Positions 37,845 through 46,754 of a stretch of 64,000 nt of DNA are shown in pieces. How positions within the stretch are numbered: the stretch's first letter is position 1; each line of letters starts with the position of its first letter. The stretch is from contig JAEYWD010000106.1 in assembly GCA_023429135.1 (NCBI GenBank), positions 1 through 64,000 of the forward strand. The letters are read 5' to 3'. The translations under genes were made by a program, and so were the position numbers. This DNA is from Bacteroidota bacterium (GTDB lineage Bacteria > Bacteroidota > Bacteroidia > Bacteroidales > JAAUTT01). The notes beneath the pieces are model-generated. The model was not told the origin of the DNA. It worked only from the letters and a program-made list of their open reading frames with translations, and made no database searches.

Positions 37845-37906
37845 ATAGATTGATTTTTAACGTGGGTGCCAATTAAAACACGATCCAAAAGGACAGGGCA
37901 AAGATA
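37845..37906 (-). promoter_or_regulatory. Promoter and about 50-base leader of the queuosine operon
   Basis: On the minus strand the -7 box TATCTTTG lies at 37899-37906. The leader between it and the yhhQ ATG can fold CGTG with CACG around a 14-base loop and ends in an A-rich tail (TTAAAAATC). This recalls the layout of a preQ1-I riboswitch (small stem-loop plus A-rich tail), but the conserved loop bases do not line up clearly. Confidence 0.4.
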
Positions 37907-38037
37907 AATAATTTATTAAAGCTTGTTTCACCCCGTGAAAATTTTCATTCCGAACACAAATTCTAACATTTTTCCCAACTCTGTAAACTAAAAAACCAAA
38001 TTTCCCGTATTAAATCCGACACCAAAATCATTATGTT

Positions 38038-38520
38038 ATGCGCTTTTTTATTATTACAATCTTTTTTGCCTTAATTGTAAATCAGGCAAATGCACAGATC
38101 CGATCGGGCAGTTTTCAGATTGACGGAGACTTAAACCAAATAAATGTTTCGGCTAATGCCGACTTTGGCAAATTCAGAACTGATATGAGTGTAGGATACA
38201 ATATTGCTGAAGACAGAATTAACTATTATCATGCAGAACTCAATATGGCACCTGCGGATATTTATTTTGCCCTTGAAATGTCGCGGGTATCTCAGCGACC
38301 GGTTGATGATGTTATTCGTATTTACAAAGTGCGTAAATTAAACGGTTGGGGCGAAATAGCCAAAGAACTGGGTATAAAACCAGGATCTCCAGAGTTTCAT
38401 GCTTTAAAAAACAATGCCGGTAAAAAGTCTGCTAAGTACAAAGAAGGAAAAGGACCCAAAGGGTCAAAAGAAAAAAACAAGGGAGGCGGCAATGGAAATG
38501 GCAAGGGCCAGAAGAAATAA
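38038..38520 (+). CDS. Secreted protein with basic Gly/Lys-rich tail, unknown function
   Basis: Protein of 160 residues with a signal peptide (1-19, ending NQANAQ). A middle part has the helical motif IYKVRKLNGWGEIAKELGIK followed by PGSPEFHALK, which I know from other uncharacterised bacterial exported proteins. The last 35 residues are almost all Lys, Gly, Asn and Glu. That tail may bind an acidic partner or the cell surface. It is monocistronic with its own terminator. Confidence 0.7.
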   Translation: MRFFIITIFFALIVNQANAQIRSGSFQIDGDLNQINVSANADFGKFRTDMSVGYNIAEDRINYYHAELNMAPADIYFALEMSRVSQRPVDDVIRIYKVRKLNGWGEIAKELGIKPGSPEFHALKNNAGKKSAKYKEGKGPKGSKEKNKGGGNGNGKGQKK

Positions 38521-38544
38521 AAAAAATAGTCCTGATTTCGTAGC

Positions 38545-38584
38545 AAAAAATGAGCTTAGTTTTCCTGCTAAGCTCATTTTTTTT
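38545..38584 (+). terminator. Intrinsic terminator after the basic-tail secreted protein
   Basis: AAAAAATGAGCTTAG pairs with CTAAGCTCATTTTTT around an 8-base loop, with the T-run forming the end of the stem. Confidence 0.92.
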
Positions 38585-38660
38585 GAATTTGAATTTACTC
38601 ATCGGATCAACTTACAAAAATTACCTTCTCTAAAAACCTGATCTATAACATCCTGTTTTT

Positions 38661-38692
38661 ATTGTTATACAAATAACAATGGCGTAAATTTC
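38661..38692 (+). promoter_or_regulatory. Rex-box-like operator and promoter of the hydrogenase operon
   Basis: ATTGTTAT-ACAA-ATAACAAT (38661-38680) is a perfect 8-bp inverted repeat with a 4-base spacer. The core TTGTTA-N6-TAACAA matches the 18-bp Rex operator form known from other phyla (TTGTTAA-N4-TTAACAA). A TTG within it sits 20 bases before TAAATTTC (38685-38692), one base off the Bacteroidota -7 consensus. Rex bound here would block the promoter when NADH is low. Confidence 0.6.
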
Positions 38693-38714
38693 CTTGAATT
38701 AAATCCAAAACATC

Positions 38715-39218
38715 ATGGCAACTGAGAACACTACTAAGCCTCAAACTGCCTCCAATGAAGATGAAATTCTGGAACATCTCGATCGCATTTTTGCTGAAAG
38801 TAAGGATAAACCAGGAAGTTTGATCCCATTGTTGCAGTTAACACAAAAAATGTACGGGTATCTTCCCGAGAAAGCGTTGAAAAAAATCAGTAAACACCTC
38901 AACATTCCCATTAGTGAAGTAGCGGGGGTGGTTGGTTTTTACTCTTACTTCTCTACCCAACCCAAAGGCAAGCATGTGGTGCGTGTTTGCCAGGGCACAG
39001 CATGCTATGTGCGTGGCGGACACGAAGTGCTTCACGCTGTTAAAAACGAACTTAAGATAGAAGTTGGGGATACAACTCCCGACCGGCAGTTTTCGCTTGA
39101 AGTTGGCAGGTGCTTTGGTGCCTGCGGACTGGCACCGGTAGTAATGATCGACAACGATGTGGTTCAGCGGCTGAAACCTTCCAAAGTAGCCGAAGTACTA
39201 AAAGTTTATAAAAAATAA
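38715..39218 (+). CDS. NADH-dependent hydrogenase, NuoE-like [2Fe-2S] subunit
   Basis: Protein of 167 residues with the thioredoxin-like [2Fe-2S] fold of NuoE/HndA/HydC. The four Cys ligands are in CQGTACYVRGG and CFGACGLAPVVMI. A helical N-terminal part (about 20-75) has LPEKALKKISKHL. It passes electrons between the flavoprotein subunit and the hydrogenase subunit. It is the first gene of the operon, 4 bp before the next. Confidence 0.95.
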   Translation: MATENTTKPQTASNEDEILEHLDRIFAESKDKPGSLIPLLQLTQKMYGYLPEKALKKISKHLNIPISEVAGVVGFYSYFSTQPKGKHVVRVCQGTACYVRGGHEVLHAVKNELKIEVGDTTPDRQFSLEVGRCFGACGLAPVVMIDNDVVQRLKPSKVAEVLKVYKK

Positions 39219-39222
39219 AACC

Positions 39223-42200
39223 ATGAACACTGTACTTCAAAAAATAGAAACTCCTGCCGATCTTGAACATATCAGGCAAATAATAAGAAAGGAGAAAGAG
39301 AAAGTCGGTACCGTCCTGAAAGAGAAAATTTTGGTCTGCATGGGAGGTGGTTGCCTTGCTTCGGGAGCAAATGCAATTAAGGAAAAACTTGAAACTTCGC
39401 TGGCACATTACGGACTGGAAAAAACAGTTTCAGTTGTCGGTACCGGATGTCTCGGACCATGTTCCCATGGCCCTGTTTTATTAATGAGCCGCGACAAGGT
39501 TTTATATCAAAACGTTACTCCCGACGATGTTGAGGAGATAGTTCACTCGCATGTCAAAAACAATAAACTGGTTGAGCGGCTTGCTTTTAGAGAAAACTCC
39601 GAGAGCAAGCCCATTCCTGTTTTAACTGATATTAACTTCTTTAAACGCCAAACCAAAGTTGTACTCCGTAACTGCGGAGAAATTGACCCGCTTAGTATTT
39701 TCGAATATATCGGGAATTCCGGTTACATGGGGTTGGCCAAAGCCATCACGCAAATGTCGCCCGAAGAGGTGATTAAAGAAGTGGAGAGATCGGGATTAAG
39801 AGGACGGGGAGGCGCAGGTTTTCCAACCTGGATGAAATGGAATATGGCCCAACGCAATCCGTCATCAAAAAAATACATTTTATGCAATGCCGACGAGGGC
39901 GATCCGGGAGCATACATGGATCGCAGCGTACTTGAAGGCGATCCGCACAGCATAATCGAAGGGATGGTCATTGGAGCGTATGCTATCGGTGCTGACGAAG
40001 GATTTATCTATGTTCGCGCCGAATACCCGTTAGCGGTGGAACGTCTGGAACATGCAATAGAAAAAGCGCGCGAATATGGTCTGCTGGGCACCAATATCTT
40101 TGGAACAGACTTCTGCTTTAACCTGGAAATCCGCATGGGTTCCGGTGCTTTTGTGTGCGGAGAAGAAACAGCTCTGATTGCTTCCATCGAAGGAAAAAGA
40201 GGTGAACCTCGTCCCCGCCCGCCATACCCTGCCAGCCAGGGCCTCTGGGGTAAGCCAACCGTATTGAACAACGTGGAAACATATGCCAATATCCCTTCAA
40301 TTCTCCTCAATGGTGGTGAGCAGTTTGCCTCTTTTGGAACTGAAAAAAGCAAAGGAACCAAAGTTTTCGCTCTCGCCGGTTCCATTAATCATTCCGGTTT
40401 GGTTGAAGTACCCATAGGCACCACGCTGGGCGATCTGATATACGATATCGGTGGCGGTACTGCCAGCGGCAAACCTTTTAAGGCAGCACAGATAGGTGGT
40501 CCCTCGGGCGGATGTATCCCAAAACAACACCTCAATGTTCCGCTTGATTACGAATCGCTGAACGAGTTGGGTGCAATCATGGGCTCAGGAGGCCTAATTG
40601 TAATGGACAACGATTCCTGCATGGTGGATGTGGCCCGCTTCTTTCTTGAGTTTGTCCAGGAGGAATCCTGCGGAAAATGCGCTCCTTGCCGTGTCGGCAC
40701 AAAAAGAATGCTCGAGATTCTTGACCGCATTTGCCATGGTCGGGGCAAACCTGAAGATATCGACAAACTCTATGAACTTGGATATGAAATCAAAAAGACC
40801 TCCTTATGCGGTCTTGGACAATCGGCTCCAAACCCGGTACTTTCTACATTGCGCTATTTCCGTGAAGAATATGAAGCCCATATCTTTGGTAAACACTGCG
40901 AAGCCGGCGTATGTTCCGATCTGGTAAGGGCTCCGTGTCAAAGTGCCTGTCCGGCAAACGTTGATGTTCCTGGATTTATAGCGCTCGTGGGCGAAAAACG
41001 TTATGCCGAGGCGCTGAAGTTACACCGGGAACGCAATCCGTTTGCTGCAGTTTGCGCCCGTGTATGCTTCCATACATGTGAAGAAAAATGTAGGCGGGTT
41101 ACCCTCGACGACTCACTAGCTGTAAGAGCCATTAAAAGATTTATGGTCGATCAGGAAATTACCACCCAGGTACCGGAAGTAAGAGAAAACGAAGCAAACG
41201 CCAAAAGAAAAATTGCCATCATCGGTGGCGGACCAGCCGGTTTATCCTGCGCCTATTTTCTGGCAAGACTGGGTTACCGTCCGTACGTTTTCGAAGCCGA
41301 ACACCGGCCCGGAGGAATGCTGGTTCAAACCATTCCGGCCTACCGGCTGCCAAGGGAAATCCTGGCCCGTGAAATCCGTATGATCGAAGGAATGGGGGTT
41401 ACCATCGAAACCCATAAGCGGCTTGGTAAGGATTTTACTTTGGCACAGTTAAGAGAACAGGGTTATGAAGCTATTTTCATCGGTGTTGGCACACCATCAG
41501 GATTAACGTTGAATCTCCCAGGCAAGGAAGCTGAAGGGGTTGTGGATGCGCTTAACTTCCTCCGTACCTACAACCTCAGGGGATCAGTGCCTGTAAAAAA
41601 ATCGATTGTAGTAATTGGAGGTGGAAATGCAGCCATTGATGCCGCCCGCACAGCAATACGCCTTGGAGCCGAAGAAGTGCGTGTAATTTACCGCCGTACC
41701 CAGGACGAGATGCCGGCTTACGCTGAAGAAATCGATCAGGCGCTGGAAGAAGGCATTATTTTGCACACGCTCACCAATCCAATTGAGATCTTGAACTCGG
41801 ATGGCAAAGTCTCGGGAATCAAATGCCAGTCGAACCGATTAGGAGCATTCGATTCCAGTGGCCGCAGGCGTCCTGAAGCTGAAGAGAGAACTTTTGTAAT
41901 AGAAGCTGAACAGGTAATCATGGCCATAGGTCAATCCCTGAACTGCAAGGAAATTCTGGGAGACATTCCGGTGGAAACGCTGTTCAACGGAGCATTCCTC
42001 AAAACCAATCCTGAGAATGGCCAGACATCAGTACCGTGGATTTTCTCCGGGGGCGATGCTACGTCAGGACCGCAAACCGTAATCAGAGCTGTTGTCGGGG
42101 GAGAAAAAGCTGCAGTCGGAATCGATGCATTTCTCACAGGCACCAACCATGCGTTCTGGAGATATGAAAAGAAAACAGACACATTCTTCGATCCGGATGC

Positions 42201-42351
42201 TGATCCTGTTAACCTGCCCAAACAGAAGCTTACGCTCATTCCTGCCGAACGCCGCAAACACAGCTTCGACGAGGTAGAACAAGTATGGGTGGAAAACGAA
42301 GCAGTTCGTCAGGCAAAACGCTGCTTACGTTGCGATTACGGTAAGGATTGA
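39223..42351 (+). CDS. NuoF-like flavoprotein fused to a GltD/NfnB-like FAD-NAD(P) module
   Basis: Fusion protein of 1,042 residues. It has an N-terminal thioredoxin-like [2Fe-2S] domain (about 35-115, with CMGGGC and GCLGPC) and a NuoF NADH/FMN domain (about 150-470; GRGGAGFPTWMKWN). A four-Cys iron-sulfur site follows (about 480-530; SCGKCAPCRVG). The second half resembles GltD or NfnB: a Cys-rich entry (CQSACPANVDV, about 572, and CFHTCEEKC), an FAD loop IIGGGPAGLSCAYFLARLGY (about 666) and an NAD(P) loop VVIGGGNAAIDAARTAIRLG (about 796). This half would let the enzyme use a second pyridine nucleotide. The gene lies between the NuoE-like and hydrogenase genes. Confidence 0.9.
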   Translation: MNTVLQKIETPADLEHIRQIIRKEKEKVGTVLKEKILVCMGGGCLASGANAIKEKLETSLAHYGLEKTVSVVGTGCLGPCSHGPVLLMSRDKVLYQNVTPDDVEEIVHSHVKNNKLVERLAFRENSESKPIPVLTDINFFKRQTKVVLRNCGEIDPLSIFEYIGNSGYMGLAKAITQMSPEEVIKEVERSGLRGRGGAGFPTWMKWNMAQRNPSSKKYILCNADEGDPGAYMDRSVLEGDPHSIIEGMVIGAYAIGADEGFIYVRAEYPLAVERLEHAIEKAREYGLLGTNIFGTDFCFNLEIRMGSGAFVCGEETALIASIEGKRGEPRPRPPYPASQGLWGKPTVLNNVETYANIPSILLNGGEQFASFGTEKSKGTKVFALAGSINHSGLVEVPIGTTLGDLIYDIGGGTASGKPFKAAQIGGPSGGCIPKQHLNVPLDYESLNELGAIMGSGGLIVMDNDSCMVDVARFFLEFVQEESCGKCAPCRVGTKRMLEILDRICHGRGKPEDIDKLYELGYEIKKTSLCGLGQSAPNPVLSTLRYFREEYEAHIFGKHCEAGVCSDLVRAPCQSACPANVDVPGFIALVGEKRYAEALKLHRERNPFAAVCARVCFHTCEEKCRRVTLDDSLAVRAIKRFMVDQEITTQVPEVRENEANAKRKIAIIGGGPAGLSCAYFLARLGYRPYVFEAEHRPGGMLVQTIPAYRLPREILAREIRMIEGMGVTIETHKRLGKDFTLAQLREQGYEAIFIGVGTPSGLTLNLPGKEAEGVVDALNFLRTYNLRGSVPVKKSIVVIGGGNAAIDAARTAIRLGAEEVRVIYRRTQDEMPAYAEEIDQALEEGIILHTLTNPIEILNSDGKVSGIKCQSNRLGAFDSSGRRRPEAEERTFVIEAEQVIMAIGQSLNCKEILGDIPVETLFNGAFLKTNPENGQTSVPWIFSGGDATSGPQTVIRAVVGGEKAAVGIDAFLTGTNHAFWRYEKKTDTFFDPDADPVNLPKQKLTLIPAERRKHSFDEVEQVWVENEAVRQAKRCLRCDYGKD

Positions 42352-42372
42352 TTAACCTAAAAATTAACTAAA

Positions 42373-44145
42373 ATGGCCAGATTACATATAAACAATATTC
42401 CCGTTGATGTTCCTGATGGCACAACCATATTAAAAGCCGCACGGGAGCTGGGTATCAGAATTCCAACCTTATGCCACCTCGAAAATACCGAAGCAAAAGG
42501 CGCCTGCCGCATTTGTGTAGTAGAAGTAAAAGGAGCAAAAACCATGATAGCCGCATGTGCTACTCCGGTTACAGAAGGGATGGAAGTTTTCACAAATTCA
42601 AAAGCTGCCCGCGACTCCAGAAAATTCGTACTGGAAATGCTTCTTTCGGAACATGATGGCGACTGTAAAACATGTTCGCGGAACGACGACTGCGAATTAA
42701 AAGCGCTTGCTGCCGAAATGGGTGTTACCGACCTGCGCTTTGAGGGTGAGCGCACCCGCAAACATATCGATGATACTACACCGGCCCTGGTGCGCGATTC
42801 GGGCAAATGTATCAAATGTCGTCGTTGCGTAACCGTATGCAGCGAAGTTCAGATGGTTGGCTCGTTGTTTCCTCAAAGCCGTGGTTTTGACACTACCATA
42901 GGACCTGCTTTTTCGCAGGATCTTGACTCTGTAGCATGCGTTCAGTGCGGGCAATGCAGCGCTGTTTGTCCCGTGGGTGCTATTATAGAAAAGGATCACA
43001 TTCAGGATGTATGGAGAGCACTCGATAATCCCGACAAATATGTTATCGTTCAAACTGCTCCCGCCATCAGAGCTGCACTGGGCGAGTGCTTCGACTATGA
43101 ACCCGGAACGCTGGTTACCGGAAAAATGGTTACTGCTCTCAGGCACCTGGGATTCCATAAGGTTTTCGACACTAACTTCACTGCCGACCTTACCATTATG
43201 GAAGAAGGAACCGAATTACTTTACCGGTTGAAGAAGAAGCTGGTGAACAATGAGGATGTGGCTCTGCCCCAATTTACAAGTTGCTCGCCGGGATGGATCA
43301 ATTTTATGGAATTTTACTATCCGCGTTTCCTGAATCATATTTCTACCTGCAAATCGCCACAGCAGATGTTTGGAGCGCTTGCCAAATCGTATTATGCGCA
43401 AAAAACAGGCAAAAAGCCCGAAGACATTGTGGTGGTTTCTGTGATGCCTTGTACTGCCAAGAAATTTGAAGCCCAACGTACCGAGATGAGTCAAAACACC
43501 ATTTCCGATGTTGATTATGTGCTCACTACACGGGAACTGGGACGAATGATCCACCAGGCAGGAATTGACTTCAGGGAGTTACCCAATGGGGTAATGGATT
43601 CGCCTTTTGGTTTGTCGTCGGGAGCTGCCGATATTTTTGCAAATACAGGCGGAGTAATGGAAGCTGCTGTTCGCACGGTTTACGAAATTGTAACCGGCAA
43701 ACCATTTCCGCTGGAAAACCTTCACATTGAAACTTTGATGGGGTTGGAAGGAATCAAAAAAGCAAGTTTAAAAATAGAAGGAACGCTTCCCGAATGGAAA
43801 TTTCTCGAAGGGATTACGCTAAAAGTCGGCGTGGCTCATTCCCTTGGGAAAGCAGCCAAATTACTCGAAGCCATAAAAAATGGCGAAGAATTTCATTTTG
43901 TGGAAGTAATGACCTGTCCCGGAGGATGCATCGGCGGAGGCGGTCAGCCCAGGGTAACGACAGACGAGGTGCGGCAAAAGCGAATTAATGCCATATACAA
44001 GGAAGATGAGGGCAAACAACTGAGAAAATCGCACGAAAACCCTGATATTAAAAAGATTTACGAAGAATTTCTGGGGGCGCCGCTAAGTGAAAAGTCGCAT
44101 CATTTGTTGCACACGCATTATCACTATAAGGAAAAGCTAAACTAG
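42373..44145 (+). CDS. [FeFe] hydrogenase catalytic subunit, group A
   Basis: Iron hydrogenase of 590 residues. A plant-type [2Fe-2S] domain (1-80, Cys in CHLENTEAKGACRICVV) precedes a His-Cys [4Fe-4S] site (HDGDCKTCSRNDDC) and two [4Fe-4S] clusters (CIKCRRCVTVC and CVQCGQCSAVC). The H-cluster domain has its motifs in order: L1 TSCSPGWINF (Cys304), L2 MPCTAKKFEAQR (Cys360) and L3 TCPGGCIGGGGQP (Cys515, Cys519). A small-subunit tail follows, ending HTHYHYKEKLN. This is the usual layout of NAD(P)H-linked, often electron-bifurcating, group A enzymes. The HydE/F/G maturases are not in the window. Confidence 0.96.
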   Translation: MARLHINNIPVDVPDGTTILKAARELGIRIPTLCHLENTEAKGACRICVVEVKGAKTMIAACATPVTEGMEVFTNSKAARDSRKFVLEMLLSEHDGDCKTCSRNDDCELKALAAEMGVTDLRFEGERTRKHIDDTTPALVRDSGKCIKCRRCVTVCSEVQMVGSLFPQSRGFDTTIGPAFSQDLDSVACVQCGQCSAVCPVGAIIEKDHIQDVWRALDNPDKYVIVQTAPAIRAALGECFDYEPGTLVTGKMVTALRHLGFHKVFDTNFTADLTIMEEGTELLYRLKKKLVNNEDVALPQFTSCSPGWINFMEFYYPRFLNHISTCKSPQQMFGALAKSYYAQKTGKKPEDIVVVSVMPCTAKKFEAQRTEMSQNTISDVDYVLTTRELGRMIHQAGIDFRELPNGVMDSPFGLSSGAADIFANTGGVMEAAVRTVYEIVTGKPFPLENLHIETLMGLEGIKKASLKIEGTLPEWKFLEGITLKVGVAHSLGKAAKLLEAIKNGEEFHFVEVMTCPGGCIGGGGQPRVTTDEVRQKRINAIYKEDEGKQLRKSHENPDIKKIYEEFLGAPLSEKSHHLLHTHYHYKEKLN

Positions 44146-44161
44146 TGTTCTGTTAAGAATG

Positions 44162-44214
44162 CTTCGACTACACTCAGCATGACTAATGCATTGTCAGCCT
44201 GAGCAAAGTCGAAG
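44162..44214. repeat. Dispersed TTCGACT...AGTCGAAG hairpin
   Basis: CTTCGACTACACTCAGCATGAC (44162-44183) and GTCAGCCTGAGCAAAGTCGA onward (44193-44214) form an inverted repeat matching at 17 of 22 positions. Words such as TTCGACTACGCTCAG are a known dispersed intergenic family in bacteria of this kind. It follows the hydrogenase stop by 16 bases. Confidence 0.7.
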
Positions 44215-44246
44215 ACAATTCTCCATTAACACAACACCAGATAAAT

Positions 44247-44276
44247 AAATCCCGGCGAACTGCCGGGATTTATTCT
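44247..44276 (+). terminator. Intrinsic terminator of the hydrogenase operon
   Basis: A perfect 10-bp stem, AAATCCCGGC (44247-44256) with GCCGGGATTT (44262-44271), then TATTCTT. Confidence 0.9.
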
Positions 44277-44453
44277 TATATCCAACACCCCCCCCAGATA
44301 ACCACTTTCCTGTAATTTAAATTCTTTAAAATATTTTTGAAATTGTATGGTTTTTACGAAATTATAGTTTAGTTTTACATTTAAGCGTAAATAAAACACT
44401 TAATGAATATTGGGTTTTATAATCAATAACTTACAATTAATTATTTATATACT
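44277..44453. other. AT-rich region upstream of araA
   Basis: No gene. After a run of C (44287-44294) the stretch is strongly AT-rich. TTTACG near 44353 and CGTAAA near 44386 form a widely spaced inverted pair of 6 bp. It must hold the araA promoter; I see no exact TAnnTTTG box. Confidence 0.4.
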
Positions 44454-45962
44454 ATGACTATCAATTTAAAAGCATTGGAAGTTTGGTTTGTTACCGGTAG
44501 TCAGGATCTGTACGGACCTGAAGTACTTAAAACCGTTGGTGTTCATGCCCAGGAAATGGCGGCCTTTTTTAACAAATCGGCAAAAATTCCGGTTAGCATT
44601 GTTTGCAAATCGGTAATGAGAAGTCCTGATGAAATTACCAATGTTTGTATAGAGGCCAATGCCTCGAAACAGTGTATTGGTTTAATTACCTGGTGCCATA
44701 CATTTTCTCCTTCGAAAATGTGGATCAACGGCCTGAAATTGCTAAGCAAGCCGCTCTTGCAGTTACATACCCAATATAACCGCGACCTTCCCTGGAAAGA
44801 TATCGACATGGATTTCATGAACCTCAACCAGGCTGCTCATGGCGACCGCGAACACGGGTTTATCCTGTCGCGTCTTCGCAAAAACCGTAAAGTAGTTGTA
44901 GGCTACTGGCAGGAAGATGATGTTCAGGAACGTATTGGTATCTGGACACGCGCTGCCGCTGCATGGTACGATATGCAGGGAGCAAAACTTGCCCGCTTTG
45001 GAGATAACATGCGCGAAGTTGCCGTTACCGAAGGCGACAAAGTTGAAGCCCAGATTAAATTCGGACTATCAGTTAACACCTGGCCTGTTGGCGACATTGT
45101 TAAGATTATCAATGGGGTTAGCGAAGCAGATATCGACAAATTAATTGAAGAATACAACGCCACTTACGATTTCGACAAAGAAGGTCAGAAGGGTGGAAAG
45201 TATTATGACAATGTTCGTTACCAGGCCCGTATCGAAGCCGGTTTCAAATGGTTCCTGGAGCAAGGCAATTTTAAAGCTTTCACAACAACTTTTGAAGACC
45301 TGCACGGATTAAAACAATTGCCCGGCCTTGCTTCGCAGCGTTTAATGGCGGCAGGTTATGGTTTTGGAGCAGAAGGCGACTGGAAACATGCAGCCCTGGT
45401 GCGTGCCGTAAAGGTAATGGGAGCCGGATTAAAAGGAGGCTGCTCCTTTATGGAAGACTACACTTATCATCTCAACCCAAGTGGTTACAAAGCCCTTGGA
45501 TCGCACATGCTCGAAATTTGCCCGAGCATTGCCGATGGTAAAGCAAAAATAGAAGTTCACCCACTTGGTATCGGTGGCAAGGAAGATCCCGCACGTCTCG
45601 TATTCAATACAGTTATCGGGCCGGCAACCTGCACCAGTCTTGTTGATATGGGCAACCGCTTCCGCATGGTGGTGCACGATGTTGAATGTGTAAAACCCGA
45701 AGCCAAGCTCGAAAAACTGCCCGTTGCAAATGCATTATGGATCCCGATGCCTAACCTGAAAGTTGGTGCTGCTGCCTGGATTTTAGCGGGTGGTGCTCAT
45801 CACAATGCCTTCAGCCAGGCTGTAACAGCCGAGTACATCGAGGATTTCTGTGACATGGCCGATGTGGAACTTATTCAGATCAATAAGGACACTAATATTT
45901 CCGACTTCAAGAAAGAATTGAAATGGAACGAGATGTATTATATGCTCTCGAAAGGATTGTAA
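44454..45962 (+). CDS. araA: L-arabinose isomerase
   Basis: Converts L-arabinose to L-ribulose, the first step of arabinose catabolism. The 502 residues are full length. The opening EVWFVTGSQDLYGPEVL is a signature of the family. MWINGLKLLSKPLLQLHTQYN, GAEGDWKHAALVRAVKVMG (catalytic Glu), GGCSFMEDYTYHLN (second Glu) and ILAGGAHHNAFSQ (His) are the expected active-site parts. The usual kinase, epimerase and transporter genes (araB, araD, araE/P) are not adjacent here. It is monocistronic and ends at a strong hairpin. Confidence 0.97.
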   Translation: MTINLKALEVWFVTGSQDLYGPEVLKTVGVHAQEMAAFFNKSAKIPVSIVCKSVMRSPDEITNVCIEANASKQCIGLITWCHTFSPSKMWINGLKLLSKPLLQLHTQYNRDLPWKDIDMDFMNLNQAAHGDREHGFILSRLRKNRKVVVGYWQEDDVQERIGIWTRAAAAWYDMQGAKLARFGDNMREVAVTEGDKVEAQIKFGLSVNTWPVGDIVKIINGVSEADIDKLIEEYNATYDFDKEGQKGGKYYDNVRYQARIEAGFKWFLEQGNFKAFTTTFEDLHGLKQLPGLASQRLMAAGYGFGAEGDWKHAALVRAVKVMGAGLKGGCSFMEDYTYHLNPSGYKALGSHMLEICPSIADGKAKIEVHPLGIGGKEDPARLVFNTVIGPATCTSLVDMGNRFRMVVHDVECVKPEAKLEKLPVANALWIPMPNLKVGAAAWILAGGAHHNAFSQAVTAEYIEDFCDMADVELIQINKDTNISDFKKELKWNEMYYMLSKGL

Positions 45963-45992
45963 TTGGTTTATAAGTTAGTTTATAGTTTTTAT

Positions 45993-46026
45993 AAAAAGCT
46001 CTTCTGCGACAGAAGGGCTTTTTTTA
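45993..46026 (+). terminator. Intrinsic terminator after araA
   Basis: AAAAAGCTCTTCTG (45993-46006) pairs with CAGAAGGGCTTTTT (46010 onward) around a CGA loop, with one G-T pair and a T-run. Confidence 0.92.
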
Positions 46027-46091
46027 TTGACAAATTCCCAAACCACGCAACTATTGCATCGGGTTTGCATCATAGTAAAAAAACAAACATT

Positions 46092-46727
46092 ATGAGCGCA
46101 ATAAGAACTTTAACATCCCGAAAACTTGCAGTTTTAACAATCACATTAATGTTAATCGTAATTGCAAGCTGCGAAAGAGAAAACATATTCTATACAGAAA
46201 ATCCTGATAAATTATCGAATGACTACCTTCCATTGATAACAGGAAATGTTTGGAATTATTCAAACTCAAGAATGACGGTGAAAGACATTGTAACTATAAA
46301 TAATAAAGAATATTACGAAGTTGTAAACGAGAGCATTGTTGCCGATACAGTCTTTTTCACTTACAAAGAGTATTATAGGAAAACCAGTGATGGAAAGGTT
46401 TTTATGATTTCATCGGATAAAAAAAGAGAAATTCTGAAATACGATTTTGCTGCACCTGCAAAGAGCTCATGGACATACCCCGAAGACGATAATAACCATT
46501 TCTGGAAAGTCACCAAAATATCGAATAACATGAAAGTAGTTATAAATAACCGGCAAATATCAAACTGCATGAAATTCGATTACGATCTCATCCAGGCTGT
46601 AGACGATGAACATACTATTATTCTGGCACCGGGAATAGGACGGTTAATAAGTCAGTCGTATGCCTGGGGTATTGGAGATACATTAAAAAGTGCAATCATC
46701 AATGGAGTAGAATACAGGATCAGATAA
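46092..46727 (+). CDS. Lipoprotein of unknown function
   Basis: Protein of 211 residues from the ATG at 46092; the frame is open further left, but that part lies in the araA terminator. A signal peptide ends in LIVIASC, so it is probably an outer-membrane or periplasmic lipoprotein. The mature part is rich in beta strands and aromatics, with no conserved motif I recognise. The neighbours (araA, MerR regulator) give no hint of its job. Confidence 0.7.
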   Translation: MSAIRTLTSRKLAVLTITLMLIVIASCERENIFYTENPDKLSNDYLPLITGNVWNYSNSRMTVKDIVTINNKEYYEVVNESIVADTVFFTYKEYYRKTSDGKVFMISSDKKREILKYDFAAPAKSSWTYPEDDNNHFWKVTKISNNMKVVINNRQISNCMKFDYDLIQAVDDEHTIILAPGIGRLISQSYAWGIGDTLKSAIINGVEYRIR

Positions 46728-46754
46728 TTTTTTTTTAAAAAAGTTGAAGAAAAA

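Noticed and set aside
37845..37906. Known preQ1 riboswitch
   Set aside because: The size fits, but the conserved loop residues of class I, II or III could not be aligned by eye; kept only as a candidate leader.
39723..43554. Many minus-strand open frames of 60-150 codons opposite the hydrogenase genes
   Set aside because: They shadow well-conserved coding sequence and have no recognisable domains or ribosome sites.
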